Of a stretch of DNA of 64,000 nucleotides, positions 1 through 8,760 are shown in pieces (the stretch's first letter is position 1; the number at the start of each line of letters is the position of its first letter). This DNA comes from CAYPHY01 sp964410625 (GTDB lineage: Bacteria; Chloroflexota; Anaerolineae; Promineifilales; Promineifilaceae): assembly GCA_964410625.1 (NCBI GenBank), contig CAYPHY010000017.1, positions 1 through 64,000 on the forward strand, written 5' to 3'. Under the pieces are notes generated by a model. That model had not been told where the DNA came from. It searched no databases and saw only the letters and a list, made by a program, of their open reading frames with translations. The translations under genes and the position numbers were made by a program.

Positions 1-15
1 ACAATGAGACAGAAA

Positions 16-60
16 TGGGAATCAGCGTAATCAGCGTTTTATCCGCGTAATCCGCGTAAC
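16..60. repeat. Word repeat, family D (tacgcggat words)
   Basis: Imperfect tandem words of the type 'aatcagcgt' and 'atccgcgtaa' just upstream of the first gene. The reverse complement matches the single-arm repeats near 8611, 12310 and 37470. Confidence 0.6.
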
Positions 61-72
61 TATCCAATCACT

Positions 73-867
73 ATGACAACACCAACAGTTTCCTTCACCA
101 ACGTCAACATGATTTTCAACCCAGGCACACCCAAAGAGACGGTGGCGTTGAAGGATATTAATTTGACGATTGCGCCGGGGGAGTTTGTCTCGGTGATCGG
201 GCCGTCGGGGTGTGGCAAGTCTACATTGATGCGGCTGGTGGGGGATTTGATCCGGCCGACTTCCGGCGAGATTCGCGTTAAGGGCAAGACGGCCGAGCAA
301 GCCCGCCTCGATCAAGATTACGGCATAGTTTTTCAAGCACCCGTTCTCTTCGAGTGGCGCAGCATCCTCCGCAATGTCCAACTTCCCCTCGAACTGCGCG
401 GGCTGACCCGGCAAGAACAAAACCAACGAGCGCAGGAACTACTCTCGCTGGTCGAGTTGGCCGGCTTTGAGAAGCATTACCCCTGGCAACTATCGGGCGG
501 GATGCAGCAACGCGCTGCCATTGCGCGTGCCCTGGCGATACAACCTGAACTACTGCTAATGGATGAGCCGTTCGGGGCATTGGACGAGATGACCCGCGAA
601 CGGATGAACATGGAGCTACATAACATCTGGCGGCAGACCAACACGACGGTGATCTTCATTACCCACAGTATCCCGGAAGCGGTCTTTCTCTCGACGAAGA
701 TCATCGTCATGTCGGCGCGGCCGGGGGAGATATTGGACATCATTGATGTTGGCTTGCCCGTGCCGCGTGGAGAACACACCCGCGAGGAAACCGCCTACTT
801 TGAAACGGAGACGAAGGTGCGCGAGTGGTTGCGGCGGACGAAGGAGACCAGGGAGACGGCCGCATGA
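73..867 (+). CDS. ABC transporter ATP-binding protein (NMT1/THI5-type importer)
   Basis: ATPase subunit that energises a small-molecule importer at the inner face of the membrane. The 264-residue protein has a Walker A GPSGCGKST at about residues 43-51, signature LSGGMQQR at about 140-147 and Walker B LLLMDEP at about 160-166. This fits the nitrate/sulfonate/taurine/HMP-precursor group (SsuB/TauB/ThiZ-like). Its TGA overlaps the ATG of the permease by four bases (ATGA at 864-867), so the two are translationally coupled. The binding protein that follows resembles ThiY-type proteins, so a thiamine-pyrimidine substrate is likely but not shown. No clear Shine-Dalgarno precedes the ATG. Confidence 0.92.
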   Translation: MTTPTVSFTNVNMIFNPGTPKETVALKDINLTIAPGEFVSVIGPSGCGKSTLMRLVGDLIRPTSGEIRVKGKTAEQARLDQDYGIVFQAPVLFEWRSILRNVQLPLELRGLTRQEQNQRAQELLSLVELAGFEKHYPWQLSGGMQQRAAIARALAIQPELLLMDEPFGALDEMTRERMNMELHNIWRQTNTTVIFITHSIPEAVFLSTKIIVMSARPGEILDIIDVGLPVPRGEHTREETAYFETETKVREWLRRTKETRETAA

Positions 868-1637
868 CCCGCATCCACTCCTATCTTCCGGCGATTGTTT
901 TGTTTGCGGCCGTGCTCATTCTTTGGGAGCTGGCGGTACGGCTCTTTGAGATTCAACAGTTTCTGCTCCCTGCCCCCTCGGTCATTTGGGCTGCCTTCCG
1001 CGATAATCTCGACCGGCTGATCTTCATTGGGTGGTTCACCACCAAAGAGGCATTAGGCGGCTTTGTCATCGGCTGTGGGCTGGGCATTCTCGTCGCTTTT
1101 GCCACTGCCCGTTGGTCAACGGCCAGCCAAACACTGATGCCGTTCGCCATTGCCGCCAACTCCGTCCCGATTATCGCTTTTGCACCAATCGTCAACAACT
1201 GGTTTGGTGTAGATAGTCCATTGTCAAAAATGGTCATCGTGGCGATCATTGTGTTTTTTCCAATGATGATCAACACGGTACGTGGATTGACGCTGGTTGA
1301 TCCGGCCGCTCTTGAGTTGATGCGCTCTTACGCGGCCAATGAGTTCGAAATCCTGTTCAAGCTACGTGTTCCCAACGCGCTGCCCTATATGTTCAATGCT
1401 TTCAAAGTGGCAGCGACGCTAAGTATGATCGGCGCGGTGGTCAGCGAGTACTTCGGCGGCAATCGCTCCGCGCTGGGCATCTTTATTACCCAGGAAGCAG
1501 CGCAATTTCGCTTCGCCAACGCCTGGGCGGCGATCATCATCGCCTGTATCGTTGGGATCACTTTCTATCTGGTCGTCTTGCTCGTCGAACGGGCAGCGAT
1601 TCCGTGGCACAGTTCCGTGCGCGGAAGTAACCAATAA
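864..1637 (+). CDS. ABC transporter permease (NMT1/THI5-type importer)
   Basis: Membrane permease partner of the preceding ATPase, 257 residues with about six hydrophobic segments. The EAA-like coupling loop lies in the stretch beginning AALELMRSYAANEFE, which is typical of the SsuC/TauC/ThiX family. The open frame extends upstream to 825, but I place the start at the ATG at 864. It makes an ATGA overlap with the ATPase stop and is followed by a normal hydrophobic N-terminus. The longer version would add a charged tail encoded by the end of the ATPase gene. Confidence 0.9.
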   Translation: MTRIHSYLPAIVLFAAVLILWELAVRLFEIQQFLLPAPSVIWAAFRDNLDRLIFIGWFTTKEALGGFVIGCGLGILVAFATARWSTASQTLMPFAIAANSVPIIAFAPIVNNWFGVDSPLSKMVIVAIIVFFPMMINTVRGLTLVDPAALELMRSYAANEFEILFKLRVPNALPYMFNAFKVAATLSMIGAVVSEYFGGNRSALGIFITQEAAQFRFANAWAAIIIACIVGITFYLVVLLVERAAIPWHSSVRGSNQ

Positions 1638-1780
1638 TGTATTGGTGTAATGGTACATTTGGTATATTGGTATATTCGTGTACTGGTGTATTCGTTGTTG
1701 GTTTTCCGACCAACTATAAGCCCATGCACTAAATAGACTAATAGACCAATACACCCATAAACCAATACACCAATAAACTT
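1637..1780. repeat. Word palindrome, family B (attggtgtattggtat words)
   Basis: The left part (to about 1699) repeats words such as 'tattggtgta' and 'ggtatattggt'. The right part (about 1733-1780) repeats the complements, such as 'accaatacaccaataa'. It fills the gap between permease and binding-protein genes. The same family lies at 13918-14036 and 32703-32822. Confidence 0.75.
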
Positions 1781-1795
1781 ATGCTTGGAGGAGAG

Positions 1796-2986
1796 ATGAA
1801 GCAATTCCGTTGGATGTTCGTATTGTTGATGGTCTTGGCCCTGGCTGTGTTGGTTGCTTGTGGTGGTGGCGCGGCCGAAACACCGGCGGCTACTGAGCAA
1901 CCGGCGGCCGAGGAGCCAGCAGAAGAACCGGCAGAGGAACCCGCCGAAGAGCCTGCTGAAGAACCGGCCGGAGAATTAACCCCTGTGCGTCTGCAACTGC
2001 AATGGGTGGCGCAGTCTCAGTTTGCCGGTTACTATGCCGCGCTCGATCAGGGCTTCTATGAGGACGAAGGTCTAGATGTGACCATTCTCGAAGGCGCCGT
2101 GGAAATTGTGCCGCAACAGGTTGTCGCGGCCGATGAGGCGGAATTTGGCATCGCCTGGGTCCCGAAGATGTTGGCCTCACGCGAGCAGGGTGCTGATCTG
2201 GTCAATATCGGCCAAGTGTTCCAGCGCAGCGGCACGTTACAGGTTGCCTGGGCTGACTCTGGCATCACATCAGTGGAAGATTGGGCTGGAAAACGCGTGG
2301 GGACTTGGGGCTTTGGCAACGAGTGGGAGGTATTTGCCGCCTTGCGTCAGGCGGGGATTGAACCCGATGATCCCAACGCCGTAACCATCGTGCAACAACC
2401 GTTTGATATGTCGCTACTGTTAAACCGCGAGATTGATGTGGCACAAGCCGAGAACTACAACGAGTATGCCCAGCTACTCGAAGCGACCAACCCCGAAACG
2501 GGCGAACTGTACCAACCGGAGGACTTCACCGTTTTTGACTACAACGACGTTGGCACGGCGATGTTGCAAGACCATGTTTTCGCCCGCGAGTCGTGGCTGG
2601 CCGAAGAGGGCAACGAAGACATTGCCGTGCGCTTCCTCCGCGCCTCTTTCCGTGGCTGGATTTTCTGCCGTGATAATTTTGATGAATGTGTCAACATCGT
2701 GTTGGATAATGGCCCAACGCTCGGCGAAGGTCACATGCGTTGGCAGTTGAACGAGATCAATGCCCTGATCTGGCCCTCACCGCAAGGTATTGGCGTGATG
2801 GACCAGGAACTATATGACCAAACGGTGCAAATTTCGCTCGATTTTGGCGTCTTGCAGAATCCGCCGGACGAGGCAGCCTTACGCACTGACCTGGCGCAGC
2901 AGGCAGTAGAAGGATTATCCGACCTGGACACCACCGGCGAGGGGTATACCAAGCAGGTGGTCGAAGTGACGCCGGGTGGGGAATAG
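1796..2986 (+). CDS. ABC transporter substrate-binding lipoprotein, ThiY/NMT1-like
   Basis: Extracytoplasmic binding protein of the importer. The N-terminus has a positive start, a hydrophobic run and a lipobox ending at Cys22 (VLVAC). A flexible linker of repeated EEPA units follows, then an NMT1/THI5-like periplasmic-binding fold that starts with LQLQWVAQSQFAGYYAALDQ. That motif is close to binding proteins for thiamine pyrimidine precursors, although nitrate- or sulfonate-type ligands are possible. A strong Shine-Dalgarno (GGAGGAGAG, about 1787-1795) sits before ATG 1796, so I prefer this start to the in-frame ATG at 1781, which would place the Shine-Dalgarno inside the gene. Same operon as the ATPase and permease, separated by a repeat cassette. 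Confidence 0.9.
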   Translation: MKQFRWMFVLLMVLALAVLVACGGGAAETPAATEQPAAEEPAEEPAEEPAEEPAEEPAGELTPVRLQLQWVAQSQFAGYYAALDQGFYEDEGLDVTILEGAVEIVPQQVVAADEAEFGIAWVPKMLASREQGADLVNIGQVFQRSGTLQVAWADSGITSVEDWAGKRVGTWGFGNEWEVFAALRQAGIEPDDPNAVTIVQQPFDMSLLLNREIDVAQAENYNEYAQLLEATNPETGELYQPEDFTVFDYNDVGTAMLQDHVFARESWLAEEGNEDIAVRFLRASFRGWIFCRDNFDECVNIVLDNGPTLGEGHMRWQLNEINALIWPSPQGIGVMDQELYDQTVQISLDFGVLQNPPDEAALRTDLAQQAVEGLSDLDTTGEGYTKQVVEVTPGGE

Positions 2987-2990
2987 TATT

Positions 2991-3079
2991 CAGTAATCGG
3001 TGAGCGGTAAATAGTAATCGGTAATCAGTCGTCGGTGATAGAAACCTAACTGATTACCGATTACCGTTCACCGATCACC
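2991..3079. repeat. Word palindrome, family E (gtaatcggt words)
   Basis: Words 'agtaatcggt' and 'gagcggtaa' on the left are answered by 'gattaccgattaccgttcac' type words on the right. It ends ten bases before the next ATG. Related words occur near 18462 and 40376. Confidence 0.7.
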
Positions 3080-3088
3080 TTCCTGACT

Positions 3089-3406
3089 ATGACAACATAC
3101 CAGATCATGTACTGGCACGACATCCCGGTGCAGGTGCGGGCAGGCGGCCGTCGCGACCGGGTGAGCATCGAATTGCCGCAACGGTTTCAGATTGCGGTGG
3201 ACAATGCGGCGATGGCGGCGAACCTGACCGGAACGGACGCCTATCTGGAAGGGTTCCGCTGGGGTGAAGCCCAGGAGCGCGAAGGAACGGCCGAAGAAGT
3301 GGCGGCGGCCGTCGCCGCCGAGCTAGAAGCGCAGTATGCTAAGATTGATTGGCGCGGGACGGCCGCGCGGTTGAGCAATCAGATGTCAGCAGCGGCCGAC
3401 GGCTAA
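3089..3406 (+). CDS. Small PF13769-like protein ('virulence factor' family)
   Basis: A 105-residue soluble protein starting MTTYQIMYWHDIPVQVRA, with a conserved-looking core around TGTDAYLEGFRWGEAQEREG. It resembles the small family labelled 'virulence factor' (PF13769). The name is historical and no virulence role is implied. It opens the + strand run of corrinoid methyl-transfer genes, which suggests a role in C1 or methionine metabolism. The biochemical function is unknown to me. The C-terminal half is Ala/Glu-rich and likely helical. A 24-bp perfect inverted repeat follows the stop codon. Confidence 0.75.
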   Translation: MTTYQIMYWHDIPVQVRAGGRRDRVSIELPQRFQIAVDNAAMAANLTGTDAYLEGFRWGEAQEREGTAEEVAAAVAAELEAQYAKIDWRGTAARLSNQMSAAADG

Positions 3407-3417
3407 TATACTTAACC

Positions 3418-3473
3418 ACCAAGACAGAAAGGCACAAAGAATAAAATTGTTCTTTGTGCCTTTCTGTCTTGGT
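3418..3473. repeat. 24-bp perfect inverted repeat, family F
   Basis: Arms at 3418-3441 and 3450-3473 are exact reverse complements around an 8-base loop. The words are of the 'aaggcacaaaga' type. There is no T-run, so it is not a typical terminator. Confidence 0.85.
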
Positions 3474-3571
3474 TATTCTTATATCATGGACGTTCCATAC
3501 TGCCGCGCAAAATGAAGCTTGTTGAGTGCGTACAGTGTGAATGAAAGGATGATTTGGTAGAATCGGCCAAT

Positions 3572-3622
3572 ATTGGAGATTGACGCTAGACGTTAGCTCT
3601 AATCTCCAATCTCCAATCTCTA
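3572..3622. repeat. Word palindrome, family G (attggagatt words)
   Basis: Left 'attggagattga' is answered by three copies of 'ctctaatctcca'-like words that run directly into the start codon at 3623. A related cassette is at 31180-31258. Confidence 0.65.
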
Positions 3623-5695
3623 ATGATTATGGCTACTGAAGAGTATCAAGTCATCTTTATGCCCTCTGGGCGGCGCGGCCGCGTTCCAGCAGGGCAGTCT
3701 GTCCTTGACAGCGCTCGCCAGCTGGGGGTGGAAATCGAGAGCATTTGTGGCGGCCGTCTTACCTGCGGCAAGTGCAAGGTACAGTTAGAGACGGGTTGGT
3801 TCCACAAGCACGGTATTTACTCCAGCCCCGACCATGTGACGGCCGCTTCTTCCCGCGAGCAGGACTTAATGGAGAAGATGAATGGGAATCATGCGGCCGA
3901 TTGTCGCTTCTCCTGCACCGCCCTTGTTCAGGGGGATTTGCTGGTATATGTCCCCGAAGAGAGCCGCGCCCAAAAGCAAATCATCCGTAAAGCGGCGACC
4001 GAGCGCGTGATTGATGTGCTGCCTGCCATCCGCCAGGTCTATGTTGAAGTCAACCAGGCAGAGTTAGGCCAACACCAGGGTGATTGGGGACGGCTGCAAG
4101 AGGCGTTGGCCGAGCAGTGGCAGCTACGCGATTTGACCATTGACCTCCATACCCTGCGTCGCTTGCAACCGGCACTACGGAAAGAGAAATGGGCCGTCAC
4201 CGTGACGCTGTGGCAGGAGCGGGAGGTCATTGATGTCCAGCCGGGCTATAAAGAAGGCATCTATGGGCTGGCAGTAGACATCGGCAGCACAACCGTCGCC
4301 GGTTTCCTCTGCGATTTGCGTACTGGCGAGATTTTGGCGACGGAGTCGGTGATGAACCCCCAGGTGACGTATGGCGAAGATTTGATGAGCCGCGTTTCTT
4401 ACGCCATGACCCACCGCACTGGCCTGGACAAGATGCACGAGGCGATCATTGACGCCTTGAATAAGCTGGCGGCCGCTGCGGCACGAGAAGCGGGATTGCG
4501 GCCGACAGAAATCCATGAAGCGGTTTTCGTCGGCAACACCACGATGATCCACATTTTGCTCGGCATTAACCCGCAAGAGTTGGGGGGCGCACCTTTTGCC
4601 TTGGCGAACCGGGATGCCATGGATGTGAAAGCGCGGGAACTCAACTTGCGGCTCCATCCCGCCGCCAGTGTCCACGTCCTACCGGCCGAAGCAGGCCATG
4701 TGGGAGCCGACAACGTGGCCGCGCTGATCGCCGAAGTCCCCTACCAACGGGATGAGATCACGTTGCTGGTAGACGTCGGGACAAATGCCGAGATTGTGTT
4801 AGGCAACCGGGAATGGATGTTTAGCGCGTCCAGCCCCACCGGCCCGGCCTTTGAGGGAGCGCAAATCACCTTTGGGATGCGGGCCGCACCGGGGGCGATT
4901 GAGCGCGTGCGGATTGATCGGCAGACAAAGGAGGCGCGTTTTCGCGTCATTGGCGAAGAAAGTTGGAGCGATGAATGGCAATTGGGGAAAAATGTCCCTA
5001 TTGAAGCGCAACCCCAACATCTGGCTGTCGGTATCTGCGGTTCGGGCATCATCGAAGCGGTGGTGGAGATGTTTTTGGCCGGGATTTTGTTGCCCGACGG
5101 CCGCTTCAACCCCAACTGCCTCAGCGAACGCATTCGCTGGAACGGCCGTCGCGGTTCCTATATCTTAGCAACCGGCAATCAGACAACGACCGGCGAACCT
5201 ATCCTGGTTACACAGGAAGATGTTCGCAATATCCAGTTGGCAAAGGCCGCGCTCTATGCCGGGGCCAAGCTACTGATGAACCGCGCGGGGATCACCAGCG
5301 TGGACCGGATTGTTTTGGCTGGTGCGTTTGGCAGCTATATTGATCCGAAGTATGCGATGATTTTGGGTCTGATCCCGGATTGCGATTTGGAACGGGTGTC
5401 GGCCGGTGGTAACGCCGCCGGTGATGGGGCGCGGATTGCTTTGCTCAACCGCGAGAAACGGGCAGAAGCGCAACAGATCGCCCATTGGGTGAAGTATGTG
5501 GAAACGGCCGTTGCCCCCAACTTCCAGGATGAGTTTGTGGGCGCGATCCACCTGCCCCATGCGACAGATGAGTTCCCTCATCTGGGAGATATTCTGCCCA
5601 GTGCATTGCCTATCAGTGCAAATGGTAAAGGGGGAGAAGTACATGAACTTTCAACCCGTCGCCGTCGCCGCACCACCCGCACCCCTAGAATGTAG
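3623..5695 (+). CDS. Corrinoid-protein reductive activator (RACo/RamA-like ASKHA ATPase with 2Fe-2S domain)
   Basis: Predicted ATP-dependent reactivator that reduces oxidised Co(II) corrinoid back to Co(I) on the carrier protein. Residues 1-110 form a ferredoxin-like 2Fe-2S domain with Cys42, Cys48, Cys51 and Cys98. A linker follows, then an ASKHA (DUF4445) domain with phosphate-binding motifs GLAVDIGSTTVAGFL and LLVDVGTNAEIVLG, and the SPTGPAFEGAQ segment. At 690 residues it is of normal size for the family. The Arg/Thr-rich tail (last ~20 residues) is odd and overlaps another reading frame that has a good Shine-Dalgarno. ATG 3629 is an alternative start. The next gene encodes its likely substrate, the corrinoid protein. 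Confidence 0.9.
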   Translation: MIMATEEYQVIFMPSGRRGRVPAGQSVLDSARQLGVEIESICGGRLTCGKCKVQLETGWFHKHGIYSSPDHVTAASSREQDLMEKMNGNHAADCRFSCTALVQGDLLVYVPEESRAQKQIIRKAATERVIDVLPAIRQVYVEVNQAELGQHQGDWGRLQEALAEQWQLRDLTIDLHTLRRLQPALRKEKWAVTVTLWQEREVIDVQPGYKEGIYGLAVDIGSTTVAGFLCDLRTGEILATESVMNPQVTYGEDLMSRVSYAMTHRTGLDKMHEAIIDALNKLAAAAAREAGLRPTEIHEAVFVGNTTMIHILLGINPQELGGAPFALANRDAMDVKARELNLRLHPAASVHVLPAEAGHVGADNVAALIAEVPYQRDEITLLVDVGTNAEIVLGNREWMFSASSPTGPAFEGAQITFGMRAAPGAIERVRIDRQTKEARFRVIGEESWSDEWQLGKNVPIEAQPQHLAVGICGSGIIEAVVEMFLAGILLPDGRFNPNCLSERIRWNGRRGSYILATGNQTTTGEPILVTQEDVRNIQLAKAALYAGAKLLMNRAGITSVDRIVLAGAFGSYIDPKYAMILGLIPDCDLERVSAGGNAAGDGARIALLNREKRAEAQQIAHWVKYVETAVAPNFQDEFVGAIHLPHATDEFPHLGDILPSALPISANGKGGEVHELSTRRRRRTTRTPRM

Positions 5696-5759
5696 ACAAA
5701 TATTAAGTGTCTGTCTCCACAAATATGCTAAAGTTCAGTATCAAAATTTGATCAAATAG
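5643..5759 (+). CDS. Possible 38-residue small protein overlapping the end of the activator gene
   Basis: An ATG at 5643 in a different frame follows a strong Shine-Dalgarno-like GGGGGAGAA at about 5631-5639. It encodes a 38-residue peptide starting MNFQPVAVAAPPAPLECRQI that ends 13 bases before the corrinoid-protein gene. It could be a real coupled small ORF or only a device to bring ribosomes to the next gene. It could also be a trace of a frameshift at the end of the activator. I recognise no family. Confidence 0.3.
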   Translation: MNFQPVAVAAPPAPLECRQILSVCLHKYAKVQYQNLIK

Positions 5760-5772
5760 GTGAGGTCTAATC

Positions 5773-6468
5773 ATGGAAGAAGAAATCAATTTGAAGGAAA
5801 TGTCGGACGACGAGATTTATGAGTTGATGAAAGAAGACCTCTATGATGGCTATGCGCAAGAGATCGAAGAAGAAGTTAATGAGATGCTGGGGCGCGGCCA
5901 CCTACCCTATGACATTCTCACCAATGGACTGGTCGCCGGGATGGACATTGTGGGTGTGGATTTCCGTGATGGCATCCTCTTTGTGCCGGAAGTGCTGATG
6001 GCGGCGAAGGCGATGAAGGCGGGGATGGCGATTTTACGGCCGTTGCTCGCCGAAACCGGCGCGGAACGGATCGGCAAAATGGTTGTGGGGACGGTGAAGG
6101 GAGACATCCACGACATTGGCAAGAATTTGACCTCAATGATGATGGAAGGGGCGGGGTTTGAAGTGGTTGACCTGGGGATCAACAATTCCGTTGAGGACTT
6201 CATGGCCGCCATTGAAGAGCACAAGCCCGATATTTTGGGTATGAGCGCATTACTGACGACGACGATGCCCTATATGCGCGTGGTCATTGATGCGTTGAAA
6301 GAGGCGGGGATTCGCAACGAACTGATCGTCATGGTTGGTGGTGCGCCGCTGAACGAAGCGTTTGCCGAAGATATTGAGGCTGACGCCTACTGCCGCGATG
6401 CGGCCGTGGCTGTCGACACCGCCAAGAAGTTTATGCAAATTCGCCGCGCAAAGGCAGCGGCGGCGTAA
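5773..6468 (+). CDS. Corrinoid (cobalamin-binding) methyl-carrier protein
   Basis: Methyl carrier of the MtbC/MtaC/MetH-B12-domain type. Residues 1-95 form the helical cap domain. Residues about 100-225 form a Rossmann-like B12 domain with the DxHxxG motif at 111-116 (Asp111, His113, Gly116), where His113 would be the lower axial ligand. The SALLTTTMPYM and VGGAPLNEAFA segments are the usual later elements. At 231 residues it is the normal length for free-standing carriers. It lies between its activator and two methyltransferases, so it probably shuttles methyl groups from methyl-THF to homocysteine. Confidence 0.95.
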   Translation: MEEEINLKEMSDDEIYELMKEDLYDGYAQEIEEEVNEMLGRGHLPYDILTNGLVAGMDIVGVDFRDGILFVPEVLMAAKAMKAGMAILRPLLAETGAERIGKMVVGTVKGDIHDIGKNLTSMMMEGAGFEVVDLGINNSVEDFMAAIEEHKPDILGMSALLTTTMPYMRVVIDALKEAGIRNELIVMVGGAPLNEAFAEDIEADAYCRDAAVAVDTAKKFMQIRRAKAAAA

Positions 6469-6475
6469 GCGCCCC

Positions 6476-6529
6476 GTAGCGCGGGTTGTTTACCCGCGAA
6501 AACATGCGCGGGTAAACAACCCGCGCTAC
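6476..6529. repeat. 23-bp perfect inverted repeat, family H (gcgggttgtttaccc words)
   Basis: Arms at 6476-6498 and 6507-6529 are exact reverse complements with an 8-base loop. Each arm is itself close to a palindrome. Related hairpins are at 44459-44500 and 60571-60597. Confidence 0.85.
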
Positions 6530-6537
6530 AGAAAACT

Positions 6538-7536
6538 ATGAATCCAATCCAAGAACTCCTTCAAACCCATTCTGCTATTGTCCTTGATGGCGCGATGGGG
6601 ACGATGTTGATGGCGGCCGGGCTAACCTCCGGTGCATCGCCGGAAGAGTGGAACGTCATCTACCCTGACCGCGTGCGTGCTGTCCATCGCCACTACATCG
6701 AGGCCGGTTCGCACATCATCCTCACCAACTCCTTCGGTGGCACACGCTTCCGTCTGAAGCTCCACAACTTTCAGGATCGCGTCTATGAACTCAACCATGC
6801 CGCTGCCGCCATTGCCCGCGCAGAGATTGAAGCCAGCGGCCGTCATGTCCTCCTCGCCGGTTCTATGGGGCCGACGGGTGAACTGCTGGAACCGATGGGC
6901 GGGATGAGCTATGAAGAGGCGGTCGCTGCCTTTGCCGAGCAAGCCGAAGGGCTGGTCGCTGGGGGCGTTGACCTGCTGTGGATCGAAACGATGAGCGATT
7001 TGCGCGAAGTGCAGGCGGCCGTCGAAGGCATCCGTTCTGTCACCGAGCTGCCGATTTGTGCCACAATGAGCTTCGACACGCGCGGCCGGACGATGATGGG
7101 CGTCACTCCAGCGCAAGCGGTGCGCGAGTTGAGCCAGTTGGGGCTGGCGGCCGTTGGCGGCAACTGTGGCAATGGCATCGCCGAGATCGAGGGGGTCATC
7201 GCCGGAATGAGTCGCGAAGGCTTAGGGATTCCGCTCATTGCCAAATCCAACGCCGGAATCCCGCAATGGATCAACAATGAGTTGATTTACGATGCTTCAC
7301 CGGAAGACATGGGACAGTACGCGCTGCGTTCGCGTGCCCTGGGTGCTTCAATCATCGGCGGCTGCTGTGGCAACACCCCTGCCCACATCCACTCTATCGC
7401 CCAGGCATTAAGCCAGCCAATGACGGCTGAGCAATTGAGCGAACTGGCGGCCGCAGCCAACACAACCAATAGCGGCAATGGAACACCAGCCGCCACCCCG
7501 CGTGAACGAACCCGCCGTCGCGAGGGCAGTAAGTAG
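6538..7536 (+). CDS. Homocysteine S-methyltransferase domain protein (split MetH-type)
   Basis: Transfers a methyl group to homocysteine to make methionine. The 332-residue protein is a single zinc-dependent TIM barrel with the expected cysteine ligands: Cys210 in GGNCGNG and Cys276/Cys277 in IGGCCGNTP. The N-terminus has the usual LDGAMGTML motif. It equals the first domain of MetH and lacks folate, B12 and activation domains, which are separate genes around it. Betaine:homocysteine methyltransferase is the main alternative, but the corrinoid neighbours favour a methyl-corrinoid donor. A tail of about 35 polar residues follows the barrel. Confidence 0.9.
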   Translation: MNPIQELLQTHSAIVLDGAMGTMLMAAGLTSGASPEEWNVIYPDRVRAVHRHYIEAGSHIILTNSFGGTRFRLKLHNFQDRVYELNHAAAAIARAEIEASGRHVLLAGSMGPTGELLEPMGGMSYEEAVAAFAEQAEGLVAGGVDLLWIETMSDLREVQAAVEGIRSVTELPICATMSFDTRGRTMMGVTPAQAVRELSQLGLAAVGGNCGNGIAEIEGVIAGMSREGLGIPLIAKSNAGIPQWINNELIYDASPEDMGQYALRSRALGASIIGGCCGNTPAHIHSIAQALSQPMTAEQLSELAAAANTTNSGNGTPAATPRERTRRREGSK

Positions 7537-7587
7537 ATATCAATCTTACGCGTTTGCATCAAATAACGCAGTAGAACTAACTCTTTC

Positions 7588-7674
7588 TGACACGAATGGC
7601 ACAAATAACACAAATTATTGCCTTCTATTTTCGTGAAATTCGTACGCAAAATTTGCGCCATTCGTGTCGAAAAA
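7588..7674. repeat. Word palindrome, family A (gacacgaatttcacgaa words)
   Basis: Left words 'gacacgaatggcac' and right words 'gccattcgtgtcga' flank an A/T-rich centre. It ends about 30 bases before the next gene. Same family at 15567-15641 and 19872-19954. Confidence 0.75.
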
Positions 7675-7704
7675 TGATCGGTTGCGTAAGTCCTAATCAA
7701 AACA

Positions 7705-8607
7705 ATGAGCGTTGAAACGATTATCACTTCCAAAACAAAGACGGTACGCATTGGGCCGGACTACCCGTTTACGATCATTGGTGAACGGATTAACCCCACC
7801 GGCCGCAAGGCACTCGGCCGCGAAATGACCGCGGGGAACTTCGAGCGCGTGATCAGCGATGCCATTGCCCAGGTGGAAGCCGGGGCGCACATGCTCGATG
7901 TTAATGCCGGTATCCCGCTGGCCGACGAACCAGCCATTCTGGCGGAGGCGATCCGCATTGTGCAATCCGTCACCGATGTGCCGCTTTCGATTGATTCTTC
8001 GATTGTTGCCGCGTTGGAAAGTGGCCTGGCCGTCTATGAAGGCAAGCCGTTGGTGAACTCTGTCACCGGCGAGGATGAACGGCTAGAGTCGGTGTTGCCA
8101 TTGGTGAAGAAGTATGACGCGGCCGTGATCGGCATCTCTAACGACGAGACCGGTATCTCCGAAGACCCCGATGTGCGCTTTGCAGTGGCGAAGAAGATCG
8201 TCGAACGGGCGATGGATTATGGCATTCCCCGCGAGGATGTGTTGATTGACCCACTGGTGATGCCCATCGGCGCGATTCGCTATGCCGGGCGACAGGTGTG
8301 GCAGATTATCGGCCGTTGCCGCGATGAGCTAAAGGTCAACACCTGCTGCGGGGCCAGCAATATCTCTTTCGGCTTGCCCAACCGCGCACCGCTCAACGCC
8401 GCTTTCCTGGCGATGTCTATCGGCGCGGGGCTGACCTCAGCGATTACCAATCCGATTGAACACGAAATCAAACAGGCGATTATGGCCGCCGATGTGATGA
8501 CCGGCAACGACGAGAACTGCATGGCCTGGATTCAGGCTAACCGCGCGGCCGCACCAGCGAACGGCCGACCAGAACGCCCCGAACGCCGCCGTCGGGTACG
8601 TGGCTAA
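7705..8607 (+). CDS. Methyltetrahydrofolate:corrinoid protein methyltransferase (pterin-binding)
   Basis: Moves the methyl group of methyl-THF to the corrinoid carrier, as in AcsE/MeTr or the folate domain of MetH. It has the pterin-binding GERINPTGRKALG motif near residue 27 and LDVNAGIPLADEPAI near 72, followed by VPLSIDSS. At 300 residues it is slightly longer than usual, with an Arg/Pro-rich tail. It is the last gene of the + strand methyl-transfer run and converges on fhs. The shared terminator lies at 8700-8735. Confidence 0.93.
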   Translation: MSVETIITSKTKTVRIGPDYPFTIIGERINPTGRKALGREMTAGNFERVISDAIAQVEAGAHMLDVNAGIPLADEPAILAEAIRIVQSVTDVPLSIDSSIVAALESGLAVYEGKPLVNSVTGEDERLESVLPLVKKYDAAVIGISNDETGISEDPDVRFAVAKKIVERAMDYGIPREDVLIDPLVMPIGAIRYAGRQVWQIIGRCRDELKVNTCCGASNISFGLPNRAPLNAAFLAMSIGAGLTSAITNPIEHEIKQAIMAADVMTGNDENCMAWIQANRAAAPANGRPERPERRRRVRG

Positions 8608-8610
8608 TAC

Positions 8611-8655
8611 AGTTACGCAGATGACGCGGATCAAACGCAGATAACGCGGATTTTC
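8611..8655. repeat. Word repeat, family D
   Basis: One arm only, with words 'gttacgcagatgacgcgg' and 'cgcagataacgcgga'. The same arm occurs at 12310 and 37470 and inverted at 16-60. Confidence 0.65.
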
Positions 8656-8699
8656 GTTCCTTTTATTGTGCCGTCCTCCATCGTATCACCTTAGAAAAG

Positions 8700-8735
8700 A
8701 AAAAGCGCTGGTTATTGATTTAGCCAGCGCTTTTT
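8700..8735. terminator. Bidirectional rho-independent terminator
   Basis: A 12-bp stem (8700-8711 with 8724-8735) containing AAAAGCGCTGG and its complement surrounds a 12-base loop, with A-run and T-run on the two sides. It sits between convergent genes. Confidence 0.9.
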
Positions 8736-8760
8736 AGATTCAATTATTCAAAATCCTTTT

